From NCBI GenBank assembly GCA_003427395.1, contig BFEA01000448.1:779613-842346 (forward strand): 62,734 bases of DNA, written 5' to 3'. Under the pieces are notes generated by a model that worked only from the letters and a program-made list of their open reading frames with translations, was not told the DNA's origin and searched no databases. A program made the position numbers and the translations under genes. Below are positions 1 to 10,405 of this stretch, piece by piece (position 1 is the stretch's first letter; each line of letters begins with the position of its first letter). The stretch is from Chara braunii. Its lineage: Eukaryota > Streptophyta > Charophyceae > Charales > Characeae.

Positions 1-86
<86 letters not shown>
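1..86. repeat. (CT)n microsatellite
   Basis: An uninterrupted CT dinucleotide run that reaches the left edge of the window, so its true length is unknown. It is the first of many CT/GA tracts in the window. Confidence 0.98.
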
Positions 87-89
<3 letters not shown>

Positions 90-290
90 TGGCCCTCTCC
101 CTTTATCTTCAGTCATCGTGGTCGTTGCATGTCAGGAGTACTGAAAGACTCAACGATTGACATTTGCGAAAGAGCATATTATATCGTGCAGCAGGAGAAA
201 ATGACTGGAAGAAACGGCGAAAACCGACGACATGAGCCAAAAATAACGATTTTTCCCCCATACACAGAACGTAACGTTCTACGAAAGGTG

Positions 291-480
291 AACACGTTTT
301 CAACACATTTCAACAAGTTTTCAACACGTTTTAACAAGTTTTCAACATGTTTCAATACGTTCTAAGCACATTCCAACAAGTTATCCACAAGTCTTCAACA
401 AGTTTTCAACAAGTTGTCAACAAATGGTCAACAGATGGACCAACATCCTTTCAACAAATGGACCAACAGATGGACACACC
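291..480. repeat. Degenerate short tandem repeat (CAACAAGTTTTCAACA type)
   Basis: About fifteen imperfect copies of a roughly 11-13 base unit, with variants of ACAAGTTTTCAAC and later CAACAAATGGTCAAC. Short open frames across it are low-complexity translations of the repeat and are not called as genes. From 481 to 1289 I see no gene, only a short GT tract near 975. Confidence 0.7.
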
Positions 481-1289
481 AGTTTCAGTGAGCCCAATGT
501 TTGGTCAGCGTTGGTTTCCTTCACTTCTGGTGGAGCACATGACCCCCTCCCCGCCAAACAATTTATAAACAAAGTTCCAATGGTTGAAATGTGGTGTCCA
601 CACGTGATCATCCTGCTAGAAAATTTGCCACATTTTTTTTTGTTGAAGTGTGCAAGTGGTGGAGTCTACCCGTGCTGAGTCAACAGTCCCAGTCTCCAGT
701 CAGTCCTGGTCCAGTCAAGCAAGTACTGCATGGGATTGTGCGCACTACGGGCATGGGAAAGAGCCAGACCTACGAGCTGCAAAAGTATAAATCAAGGGGC
801 AACGCCCAGTCATTCATTCATTCCTGCGTGAGTCATGCGGAAGCGCTGCCACAAGCGACTTGTGCAAGGTGGTCTGCAGTGAGCCCGAGGACGAAGTGGG
901 CGAGAGAGAAGGAGTGTAGCCATAGCGATAGGGTAGTAGCGGCCATAGCCGCCATAGCTGTAGTTAGAGTTCAGTGTGTGTGTGTGTTTGTGTTCAGAGT
1001 ATCGCATGTGGGATATCCAGGGTGATCCTGTGTATGCGAACAGAGAGTTGTGTGGGCGCTAAGGTGCCATAGTCATCGAAGTGAACTTGAATCTGGACTG
1101 TGTTCTCGGTTACTGTATCTCTTCGTTCTGAGTGGGCGCTTGTCGCCAGTTTGTTGTGCACCTGTTTGCATGTGCGAGAAGCGTGAATGAGAGCGAGTCT
1201 GATTGCAACTCCACTAATCTACTATAAAACCAAGTTGGGTATTCACCTGCAAAAAAAGAGAAGTGACAAAAAAAACAGTAGACACAGCT

Positions 1290-1806
1290 ATGAAAATAAT
1301 GAAAAACCTGCAGATAACGACTATAAGAGAAATAAACCTACTCACACTATGGAAAGCATTGAAGAAACAGCCTCTTAGAAACAGGCTGCTCTTCAATGGC
1401 TTCAGTCTCTTCAAATCACGGTCGCAGCTATGTGGCTGAACACTAGAGGGATGGTCTTGGACTCTGCATGCATGCGGTGTAACTGGGGATGAGAATCAGC
1501 TACACATTTGTGGTTGCTCTGCCCGTTGACTGATGAAATCTAAGAATGGTGGAAGGAGTTTTGTAAGAAGACTTTAGTGGTTCCTAGTTGGGAAGATGAC
1601 TTTAGATTGTTTGGGAAATTGTGCACTAATGAGAGCACATCTTTAGAGATAAACTACATAGCCCTCTGTTGTAGAGGTATAGTAATGGAAACAATCTAGT
1701 TTGCACGCAATGCAAAAGTTTTTCGTAACGAGGTTGTTTCAATTCAACAGAGTAGCAACCAGATAAAATATGGCCTCAGTAGGGCGTTTCTTTGCCCGCA
1801 GATGTG
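1290..1806 (+). pseudogene. LINE ORF2 C-terminus (zf-RVT-like), decayed
   Basis: Read in the frame of codon 1469, the translation gives C-M-R-C, then ESATHLWLLCP and DEI followed by EWWKEFCKK. This is the Cx2C...ESxxHLxxxCP pattern of the zinc-binding tail (zf-RVT) that follows reverse transcriptase in plant non-LTR elements. Stops lie in the frame at 1490 (TGA), about 1541 (TAA) and about 1694 (TAG), so it is dead. The segment upstream (from 1290) reads NRLLFNGFSLFKS in a neighbouring frame, implying a frameshift. The RT core itself is absent, so this is a 5'-truncated copy. The family assignment rests on motif spacing only. Confidence 0.6.
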
Positions 1807-2322
1807 AAAAAGGGCAGAGCGGTAGGCCCGAACGGTAACACACAGTATCCAATTGTATAGGCCGTAATAGGCCAGGAAAGTTTCTCATATAGTTTCAGGG
1901 CAGTCATGAGAGCTGCAAGAATAAAGGCATGTCAAGATCGAAGGATACTCAGGATACCTGGAGTAAAAGTTAAGGTTTTGATTTTATGAGGTTCCCCTGG
2001 GCCTACCTCAAGGCACATTGGGTGCTTTGAGAATGACTAAGCTAGGCTTTGTTCGCCAGCTCAACCCTTTTTTTGAGCATCAAGGACTATATTTTGGAAA
2101 GTATTCATTGATGGGACGCTGGACCCGGTTTCCAACAACCTTTTTTCCTTTCCTAGTGGTTTGCAGTTGAGATCGATAGAGCAGCTAGTTTGTCTGGCGA
2201 GCTGGGCTCGTAAGCGAATCTGGTTGATGCTGCCGGGATAACTCCGGATTGAATTGTGAGGTCCCCGGCCTCACCCCATTGTGTATAATTGAAGTTCAAA
2301 TGCTTTCCCAAAAAAAAAAAAA
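1290..2322 (+). mobile_element. 5'-truncated LINE copy with 3' UTR and poly(A)
   Basis: The decayed zf-RVT tail is followed by about 500 bases of non-coding sequence ending in a 13-base A run at 2310-2322, the expected 3' end of a target-primed retroelement. Around 2094-2125 it contains the phrase GGGACGCTGGACCCGG, which recurs near the 3' ends of other LINE-like copies here (for example 53072). No clear target-site duplication was found. The stretch 2323-2745 holds nothing I recognise. Confidence 0.55.
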
Positions 2323-2745
2323 GTTCGAGCTAGAACAACAGATCCACCAAACAGGAGAAGCAAAGCCAATACCAAAGGACCGGTCCATCGGACTAGCTAA
2401 TAGCCGTGTAGAGTCTGGGTTGCCATGACGAGGTTTCCCACCTTGTACCTTTGGGCCTCTGTAGGAAGTACCATATTCCACGCACTCTAGATCTCAATTG
2501 GTACAACCTAAGTTTGCTCTCTTATCAGCTAAACGCTAATCAGTCGTGCCCTAAATAGCTCAGCAACGCTGCCACAACCACTAGTAGGTCTCCTGCTACC
2601 TCCAGTAGTTTCGTTGCCTGCTATGGACAACCCCAATATAGATATCAACGCAGAATAATCAGCAAAGAGCTACTCTTGCAAACAAGAGACAAAAGTAAAC
2701 GAAAGAACACCAATAATCTAAGTTCATACCCTAGTGAAGCCGACT

Positions 2746-5121
2746 TGTGACGAACCGATTTCTGTTCCGCGCGATTTTTTGCGCGATAACAATGAGGGGT
2801 CCTAAGCTGGGAAGGATGGGTTAATTATAGGAGATCGGGATTGAAGGGAAATTGCATCAATATCCTCGTTTCTTCGTCTTTTTGCATCGTCTCTTTTCGG
2901 ATGATTGGGTGCAGCGCCGGGCGAGTCCTGGGATGATCGATTAAGTCGCCGTCGAGCGCCCGCATGATACTGGTTGACGTCGTTCCTTTTCGTTTTCTGT
3001 TGTTGGATTTTAGGCGCGGAGGTCGCGCGGGAATTTTGTTTCGTTATTTTTTAATTTCTTTTTCGAATCTTGTCGATCCCTTGACGGCTCTCGGAACTTC
3101 AGATTTTTTTCTCGGAATTTGTCCTTCTTTTTGCATTAGCTAGGAATTTAGGAATTTAGGAATTTGGGATTTTTTTTGTCGCGCGTCGTCCTTCTTGCGC
3201 GCTTCTTTTTGCGGCTGCAGCGGAGCTTTGATTACTTGACGCCCTTGATCTTGCAAGTAACTGTAATTTTGGGCGGGCGCCATTGTAACTGTATCTTTCT
3301 TCTTGAGCTTCGTCCTTCCCGCCCTCCCTTTTCCCTTTTGCTGTGCCTAGTTAGCCCACGGCCTGCATGCTCGGATCGATGCGTAGAGAGTGGCTACGTC
3401 CCCCACGCCGCGATCTGGCCATGTAGAACGCACACGCTCCCTCTCCTAATCTCCTTTCTAAGTCCTTGCAATTCTGTGTTCTTCGCGCATGCATGCACGC
3501 TATAAATTCCGGTTGCGCGATTAGATAACTCTCTTAACCAGTTGTTGGAAGCTCCGGGAGCGCGATCAGTGAGGGTCGGCTCGCGAGCGAAGTAAGAGGT
3601 GAGTTGAAGTGGTAGTCGGGCGACTCGGCAAGCTGGTGCCGAACGCGCGGGGTTGACGCGGGCCACGACGGACTGTGGGCGCGGGCGAACCTGACGGGTG
3701 TAGGAGGACTAAGCGGGGTGACGACTTCGTGGGTTGGTGCGTGACGACGGACAGTCCGCATCGGAGAGGAAGAAAGAAGAAGAGGGAGCTGAGGTTGATG
3801 GACGTGGTTTGCAATTTTCCTTGTCTTGTCTCCCCCTTTGTTTTTGTATATAAATTTTGATATCGGCTCGGGGCGATTCGCCCGTTTTCTTTTCTTTTCG
3901 GAATCTTGGCTTGGTTTCCGCCCACACTCATTTTTGCTATTGGTCTCGATCTCGTTTACCGCGTGTTATGTCAAATGAATGGATGAATGAATGTTATGTC
4001 TGTTTGCTTTTCTTTTGTCTGGTCCTTGCCTTCGCTTGTCATCTTGATACACTCATGAGCATGGTAGAAACTTCTGTGTAATTGTCATTACTGCTCCCGT
4101 TGCTGTTTATTCTTTTTGAGCCACTGTTGTTGCTGCGATACCTGATGTCTAATAGCACCTTGCATGCTCAGGACCGATTGCGTGCGGGGAGTGATCAGAT
4201 GATTGGGTAGTAGTTTGTCCAGAAACAAGCTAATACCTCGTGGGGATGTGTGTAAGCGCGATCTGATCTGCACAACCTAAACGTATCCACGCGCGACGAT
4301 TCACGACCATTGACAAAATTGACACCCTTGATATCGGATAGGCGGGAATTTTCCTTCCCCCACGCACCTAAACGGATAGGAGTTTCCGATATCACATCGA
4401 AAAATCCCTTGCCGGTTGGACGTGTGCGGAAGAATTCCATCACACTGCAATGATAAGGTGTCGAGCTCCTAGGACTCGGAGTACTTCGACCCTTGGGTGA
4501 GAGAGTGTATTAGGCAAAGATACTCGGAATTCCCCTGCCATTGATCCGAGGTGCCCCGATTCTCCCACTTCGGACAACACACAATACTTCATATCCCCCG
4601 GCTTCGTCGTTATCTCTACCAATTTCCCTCCCTTTCGTCTCCTCCTCCCATATCACCAACTCACGGTGGTTTCGTGGAATTCCATCACCCTGTACTGGCC
4701 CCGCACGCACTGCGGAAATTGTCGGCGACGCGGCAACCGACGAGCCCTTTTAAGAGGGCCTAACCCAAACGCGCGACGACAGACGCCACGTGTCTGCACC
4801 CAAAGGTCTGACTCATCGGGAAAACAACTATCTCGGGCAGGCCTCTCCCCGAACCGCCGCCCCCAAAACAGACGGATTGGACGGCCTTGAATGCACCGCG
4901 CATGCCATCTGCCTTATGTTGCACGACCCGAACGCCTCCGGCTGGAAGTAACTCGCCCCCTTAGCCCTATTGCATCGATGCCCATGGAACTTTGCCACAA
5001 GAGATCTCAGTTCCGACCTGGGACTCCACCCCCACTTTCCCCAAAAATCCTTGGCACACCCCTTTTCGCACTTCCAGGCCCATATCCCACTCCGATCAGG
5101 AAGTCGCGCTGGGCGTGAGGT
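2746..5121 (+). repeat. 5' LTR of the Gypsy element
   Basis: Direct repeat of 12796-14945, about 2.38 kb. It begins TGTGACGAACCG and ends at GGCGTGAGGT, immediately before the primer-binding site. Compared with the 3' LTR it has about 280 extra bases near 3115-3395 and lacks about 45 bases present near 14311-14355. Substitutions in the aligned parts are mostly C/T and G/A. The LTR also contains open frames on both strands that are not convincing as genes. Confidence 0.93.
3501..3507 (+). promoter_or_regulatory. Candidate TATA box in the 5' LTR
   Basis: TATAAAT follows a GC-rich CATGCATGCACGC stretch and is conserved at the same place in the 3' LTR (13269). It is a plausible core promoter for the element; position and conservation are the only evidence. 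Confidence 0.35.
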
Positions 5122-5133
5122 TGGTATCGGAGC
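5122..5133 (+). other. Primer-binding site, tRNA-iMet type
   Basis: TGGTATCGGAGC lies directly after the 5' LTR. Plant Gypsy and Copia elements commonly use TGGTATCAGAGC, complementary to the 3' end of initiator tRNA-Met; this copy differs at one base (A to G). The position fixes the 5' LTR end to within a base or two. Confidence 0.9.
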
Positions 5134-5242
5134 CCGACACAAGGCAGGGTTATAGGACTCATAATGTGGGCGATCTGGCTAACAGGGGGCGACCTCGACC
5201 CCGGAACGTGCACCGACGCGATCCCATCGACGGACGGTCAAT

Positions 5243-6340
5243 ATGAATGCTAATCAGCAGAACCCCCAACAAAACCCGAACCCCCAACAGAATCCTAATC
5301 AACCCGTACCACGAGCACGGGCTGCCATGACGCCACCCGATCTTTACCTATTCGATCCTGCTCATCACCTCGTTGGGGCATGGCTAGCCACGCTCCGGGC
5401 TCAACAGTACGATGATAACGAGGCACAAGTGAACATCTCTTCACGATTGGGAGGAGATGCCCATCACTGGTTTAGTACCTATATATGGGTCGATCTCTCG
5501 ACATTCGAATGAGATTTTTTGAACCGATTCGATTACATCCACCCACAACAGACTCTCTTTATGATCAAAGATCGAGTTCAAAAACCCCTCGAATCTGTTA
5601 TCGAGTATCGAAACCGATTTTATAGGATGTTTGTGAAAACAGAACAAGGCGAACAAGTGGGAAGAGATTTGTTCATTGATGGACTTCGCAGCCGAACGAT
5701 GAGGGCAAAACTGCGAAAGCAGTTTTCCTCCATCAATCACACGCTGCAACAGATCATTGCAGCTGCGGAAAAAATGGAATAAAAGTTCGCTACGAGTTTC
5801 CTAGAGGGAGAAGACTATCCTAGGGAAGGAGACTCATCCGAACTAGTAAGAGCTAAGGCTGAGTTAGCTGCCCTGCAGAACAAAGTTGAAAACATGGGGT
5901 TTGTGTCGGGCCCTGTCACCTATCTGGAACAGATTGGTCCCAAACGACCGGTCCCGAGTGTGATTACGAGCGTTCCCGTACCCGTGATGATAGCACCCCC
6001 GCCACCAATCGAAACCCCCGCGCGACCGAATGAGTCTTCCACCCTATTAGAACTAACCAAGACATTGGTTACTCTGACTCAAGAAAGCAAAAAGGAACAG
6101 CGGGAACACAACGCTCGAATAGAAGCAATGATGAGGTCGATGCATCCAATAGTGGTGCGTGCCGCCCCGATTCAACACGGATTGGCCCCGACACCCCCTC
6201 CTACAGGGATCCCTGGCAATCTGAACGTCTGTTACACGTATCACCAACCAGGGCATATAGCCCGAGATTGCCCTCATCGAACCCCACAACAACGAGTCAG
6301 AGCTGCACCAGTAGAAGCGGCCCCGATCGCCAACGGACCC
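5243..6340 (+). pseudogene. gag: gag of the Gypsy element (capsid plus CCHC knuckle), broken
   Basis: The frame opens at 5243 with a Gln/Asn/Pro-rich N-terminus. A retrotransposon gag capsid region follows (LATLRAQQYDD, then DFLNRFDYIHP, ending in IIAAAEKME). It is interrupted by in-frame TGA at 5510 and TAA at 5780; coding resumes in the same frame after each. A coiled-coil-like ELAALQNKVENM follows. The zinc knuckle at 6230-6271 reads CYTYHQPGHIARDC, so the second cysteine of Cx2Cx4Hx4C is Tyr and metal binding should be impaired. The product would coat the RNA genome. The same frame runs on into protease and RT, suggesting an ancestral single gag-pol frame. Confidence 0.85.
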
Positions 6341-7423
6341 GGACGGGCAGGAACTTTGATGGAAGAAGTAGAGGGGAGCGGAACTACGTTAGCAACAATG
6401 AAGGAAGTTGCAGAGTTTATTCCATTAGATCAGTATGTAACACTGGGATATCCGGGGCTTGGGATGATTGGTACGATTAGATCCGGGAGAGAACAACGAG
6501 AAGTGGAGGAGTGGCGACCTTCTCCAGGAGAGATGGAGTCGGGAGGACCCACTTTCGTCATGGGGGAAATCGATGTTATAAACGTCGTACGAGCCTTAGA
6601 TCACCGAATCCCCCTTCCTATCGGTCATCTGCTTTCGATATCAGAACAGGCCAACGAACATATGTTGCAGCACTGCAAAGCAAATCGGAAACGGTTTGCT
6701 TTTACCCGAGCAGCAAACACAAAAACGAAAGGACCAACTCCGGACGAAAATGTCGAAGGAACTTCCGATCCCATACGCATAGGACTAATCCAAAAAGATG
6801 ATCACTTCCTGCGGATTAAACCCATCCCATGGAAATCCGCGAAATGCGACATCGAGGTATGGGGAATTCCATATAATGCTATCATCGATTCCTGGGCCGC
6901 TGTGTTAGCTATCTCCTTACGGGAAGTGGAGAGAGCAAGAAGAAAGAACGATTTGATCATGCTTACAGAAAAGGATGAGCTCGTCTCAGCGGACGAAGAG
7001 AAGATCAAAACGGTGGGACGAATGACTAACGTTGCCTTTCAATTAGGGAAGGTACATGCGTTGGGAGACGTCGTAGTTCTAGATGTCAATACTTACAACG
7101 TACTTTTTGGCCTTCCTTCCTTGGTAGCACTACGCGCCAATCTGGACTTCGAAAGACGATCGATTGTCCTCCGAAATACGGGAGGAAAACCCTATGTTGT
7201 ACCGATGACATTGACTCTTCGTACTACCGCTAACATAGCACCGCGAGTTTCTCCCGCGATGACGGGGACTCTTATCGTGATTACCTGAGACAACGGGCAG
7301 ACATCCAAAGACGGGAACAACAGTGATGATGACGATCCAGTAATCCTGGAGATGGCGTAGCAACGTATTCACTATCCCACGCAACGGACAAATGTAGAAG
7401 TCTTGAGCCGGACTATCTAAGAT
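6341..7423 (+). pseudogene. Aspartic protease region of gag-pol, broken
   Basis: Same reading frame as gag. The retropepsin-like part is GIPYNAIIDSWAAVLAISLR; the active-site D-S/T-G reads D-S-W at 6887-6895, replacing the glycine, which would be expected to abolish activity. A downstream segment (NTYNVLFGLPSL) resembles the C-terminal part of retropepsin folds. In-frame stops at 7286 (TGA), 7358 (TAG) and 7418 (TAA) separate it from RT. Family knowledge: the protease matures Gag-Pol in the virus-like particle. Confidence 0.8.
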
Positions 7424-9445
7424 TTGCAGAGAACACAGACAATGATTATGGGAGAACCTCTCATACAGATTTCAAGGATGGTCGATTCTTTGGAACCCCC
7501 TCGAACCCTGTACGAAGGGATCTCCCCTCTTCTCACCCGATACAATGACAAAAGGCACTACTGCGATATTACGAATCTCCCGAAATCCCTTTTGACACCT
7601 GCGAAAGAGATTCGATTGTTACGCTTAGGGGCAGAGACCAACTTTGTGGAACCCCCTGGGCGCCTCGAAAACGGACTCGGGATCAAGATTGCAACGAAAC
7701 ATGTGTCGTGGCAAGACATTCGAGACGGAGTAACACCGGAGGAACACGTGGCCATTCAAGAACAAGATGCACAAATGATGGCCACGGTGTTTTCCTGGCG
7801 ATCAGATAACTCATTCATCTCCGCGGCCCCGCCAGAGAACACCAAGCGGGTGAATACAAAACACATCGATGTAAGGATATGGGATGAGTTGTATGAGTTG
7901 CACGTACCCCGATACGTACCTGAGGAGATCCACTACCTAATCGCAGACATTCTAAAGGAATACAAAGGAGTGATTACTGTGATGGACACAGACATTGGAC
8001 TGTCGTTAGTCATACAGCACGAGATCCAGACAGGAAACCATTCCCCAATTCACTGCAAACCTTACAGATACTCCCTAGTAGAACGAAAAAAGACTTTCAA
8101 GTGGATTCGAGAATTGGACACAAGCGGTTGGATCGAACCCGCCACTGGGCCATGGTCATTCCCGGTAGTGTTGGTGCCGAAAACGAATGGATCAATTCGC
8201 ATATGCATTGATTATCGCAAGTTGAATGACATCACAATTAAAGATGTGTATCCCCTTCCCATGATTGATGATTTATTGGATGCGATTGGGTGTGCTAATT
8301 ACTTCAATAAGTTTAATATTCGGCACGGCTTCCATCACATTCTGGTCAAGGAGGAAGATCGGTCGAAGACGGCCTTCGTACTGTTTGAAGGCACGTGGCA
8401 ATGGGTTCGGTGCCCGATGGGGATTTGTAACGCGCCCGCCACGTTTCAGCGAGCCATGAATGTCACGTTTCATAACTTCGTCAATAAGACGCGGTTAACG
8501 CAGGGAATTATCAACTTCTGCGTCATCGTATACATGGACGACATCCTGGTTTATTCGGAGACCTATCACGGGCATGCACAACATATCGAGTGGACGTTGG
8601 GTGCTCTGAAAGACGCCGGATTCAAGATCTCGCTCGAAAAGAGCGAATTTTTCCTTTCGGAAATCTCGTTCTTGGGCTACGTCGTGACACGTGGAGGACT
8701 GCGGCCTGACTCAAGAAAGGTCACGGCGGTGAAGAAAAGTCCTGTCCCCACGACACTGAAGGGGTTAGCCTCATACTATTGTCGTTTTATCAAAGGCTTT
8801 GCCGCGATTGCACGACCCTTCACGAACTTGTTACGAAAGGACCAGCCCCTTAGTTGGGACGCAGACTGCGAACGGGCCTTCACGATCCTCAAGGACGCTC
8901 TGGCAACGACACCTATTTTGATTCGATCGGACCCCGCGAAGCAGTTCATTCTCATCACGGACCGGCAACCGGAGGCTATTTCCGCTATTTTGGCGCAGAA
9001 CTTGAAGGGGAACGACGACCACGAACACGTCATCGAATATGCGTCACGAACGGTGTCAGACGAGCAGAGAAATGACTCAGCCCCAAAGGGCGACTGCTAC
9101 GTAGTAGTGTGGGGAATCCAACACTTCCATCCGTATTTGTACGGACATAAGTTTCTCCTTGTCACCGATCACGAGCCCTTGCTAGCGCTGAAGCGATTTA
9201 CTAATTACACGGGCATGATTGGACATTGGGCAGTGCGCCTACAGGAATACGACTTCGACATCATCCATTGAAAGACGGAGAGGCACGGCAACGTGGACGG
9301 ACTGACATGTCTGCATCGACCGGCTAAAGTGCCTAAGGCGGAAGAGATCATCCAGTGGAAGGAACCGGAATCGGCGAATGGACCCAAGTACGGACAAGTG
9401 GCAGTCCTTCCACGTGGCAAGAAGCAGGCAGGTGGCCATGGGTGA
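7424..9445 (+). pseudogene. pol: Reverse transcriptase-RNase H of gag-pol, broken
   Basis: A long open frame continuing gag-pol. RT motifs are visible in order: VVLVPKTNGSIRICIDYRKL, YPLPMIDDLL, RCPMGICNAPATFQ, then VYMDDILVYS with the YMDD box at 8531-8542 and LEKSEFFLSEISFLGY. The first catalytic Asp in the conserved F-x-K-L-D-L position is Asn (codon 8315-8317, K-F-N-I), so polymerase activity should be lost. RNase H follows (LITDRQPEAI near 8950, ASRTVSDEQRN, LVTDHEPLLALK); the expected Glu in the E-x-Y/L-A-V-V segment is Asp. A TGA at 9269 follows IIH and the frame continues about 55 codons to a TGA at about 9443. Confidence 0.93.
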
Positions 9446-9539
9446 TGGAAGTAACCCTACAACTCCCCTCTTTCCCCTCTCCTCCTCATCTCTCCTCTCC
9501 TTGCCTGATAAATTTTGTTATTTTTGCGAAGCAATTTCT

Positions 9540-10405
9540 CGCGTATACTCGGTCTCTATGTGCCCTAGCTGTGAATATTCAATCCTACTCGTATTCGTGG
9601 ACCATTTTTCGAAATGGATCGAGGTGTATCCCTGTCGTACGTGACAGGCGACCGAAATTGCGCGATACGTCAATCGGTTTTTAGGGATGCACCGGGACAC
9701 AGAGGAAATTATGACCGATAATAGGGTAGACTTTAGGGGAGAAGTCTTGAGGAATCTGGTCGTACACGGCGTTGCTATCCGAAATACCGCACCCCACATG
9801 TCGCAATCTAACAGGCTGGTAGAAAATGCAAATAGAGTAATAAAGATTGCGCTACGACGCCATATCGTGGCGTGGGACCCAAGGCCCTGGCCCGATATCG
9901 TAGATCACATCCTGGCGGTTAATCGAGGGACGCCCCACGAATCGACGGGTGTGAGCCCTTTCCAATTACGGACCAACAGTGTGGCCTGCGTCTCGATACC
10001 CAGCCTCCCGGATGAATCGTCATTGAACCGATGGCCTACGAGGGCCACGGTTCGGGACAAGGCCAAGCGACATGTGAAATTGATGGAAAGGTCCCTGCCC
10101 CGATTAGCCCGAAAGCGCCAGAAAATGACCGAGTTGGCCCACGGCCGGCAGATCCGTAGTTACGAGGCCCGGAACGGGAACGCGGGTCCGCGGCCCCAGT
10201 ACAAATTGGGGGACCTGGTGCAGGTGAGGAAATGTGCTTGCTAGGGAAAGATAGCGCCACGATTCTTCAGGCGATTTCGAGTGATCGAGCTTGGCCCAAA
10301 CGGAGTGAACACTGTGCGCCTCGTGGCAGAGGTCTCGGGAAGCCGATCGGCGCAACCGATCATACCCCACGTGTCCTATCTACGTTCCCTCCCTTCCTCC
10401 CCATC
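9540..10405 (+). pseudogene. Integrase of the Gypsy element, N-terminus eroded
   Basis: A core of the DDE integrase fold is visible: LVFVDHFSKWIEVYP (first Asp, about 9600), IMTDNRVDFRGEVLRNL (second Asp, about 9715) and LVENANRVIKIALRR (Glu, about 9820). The C-terminal YKLGDLVQVRK and FRVIELGPNGVNTVRLV resemble the GPY-type tail. Stops at 9642-9644 and 10242-10244 and frame changes interrupt it. The HHCC zinc domain expected between RNase H and the core is not recognisable; only about 330 bases separate them and part is CT-rich. It would insert cDNA into the genome if intact. Confidence 0.85.

Noticed and set aside
3164-3931. Short ORFs in the LTRs on both strands
   Set aside because: No domain, and the frames are not kept between the two LTR copies with their indels.
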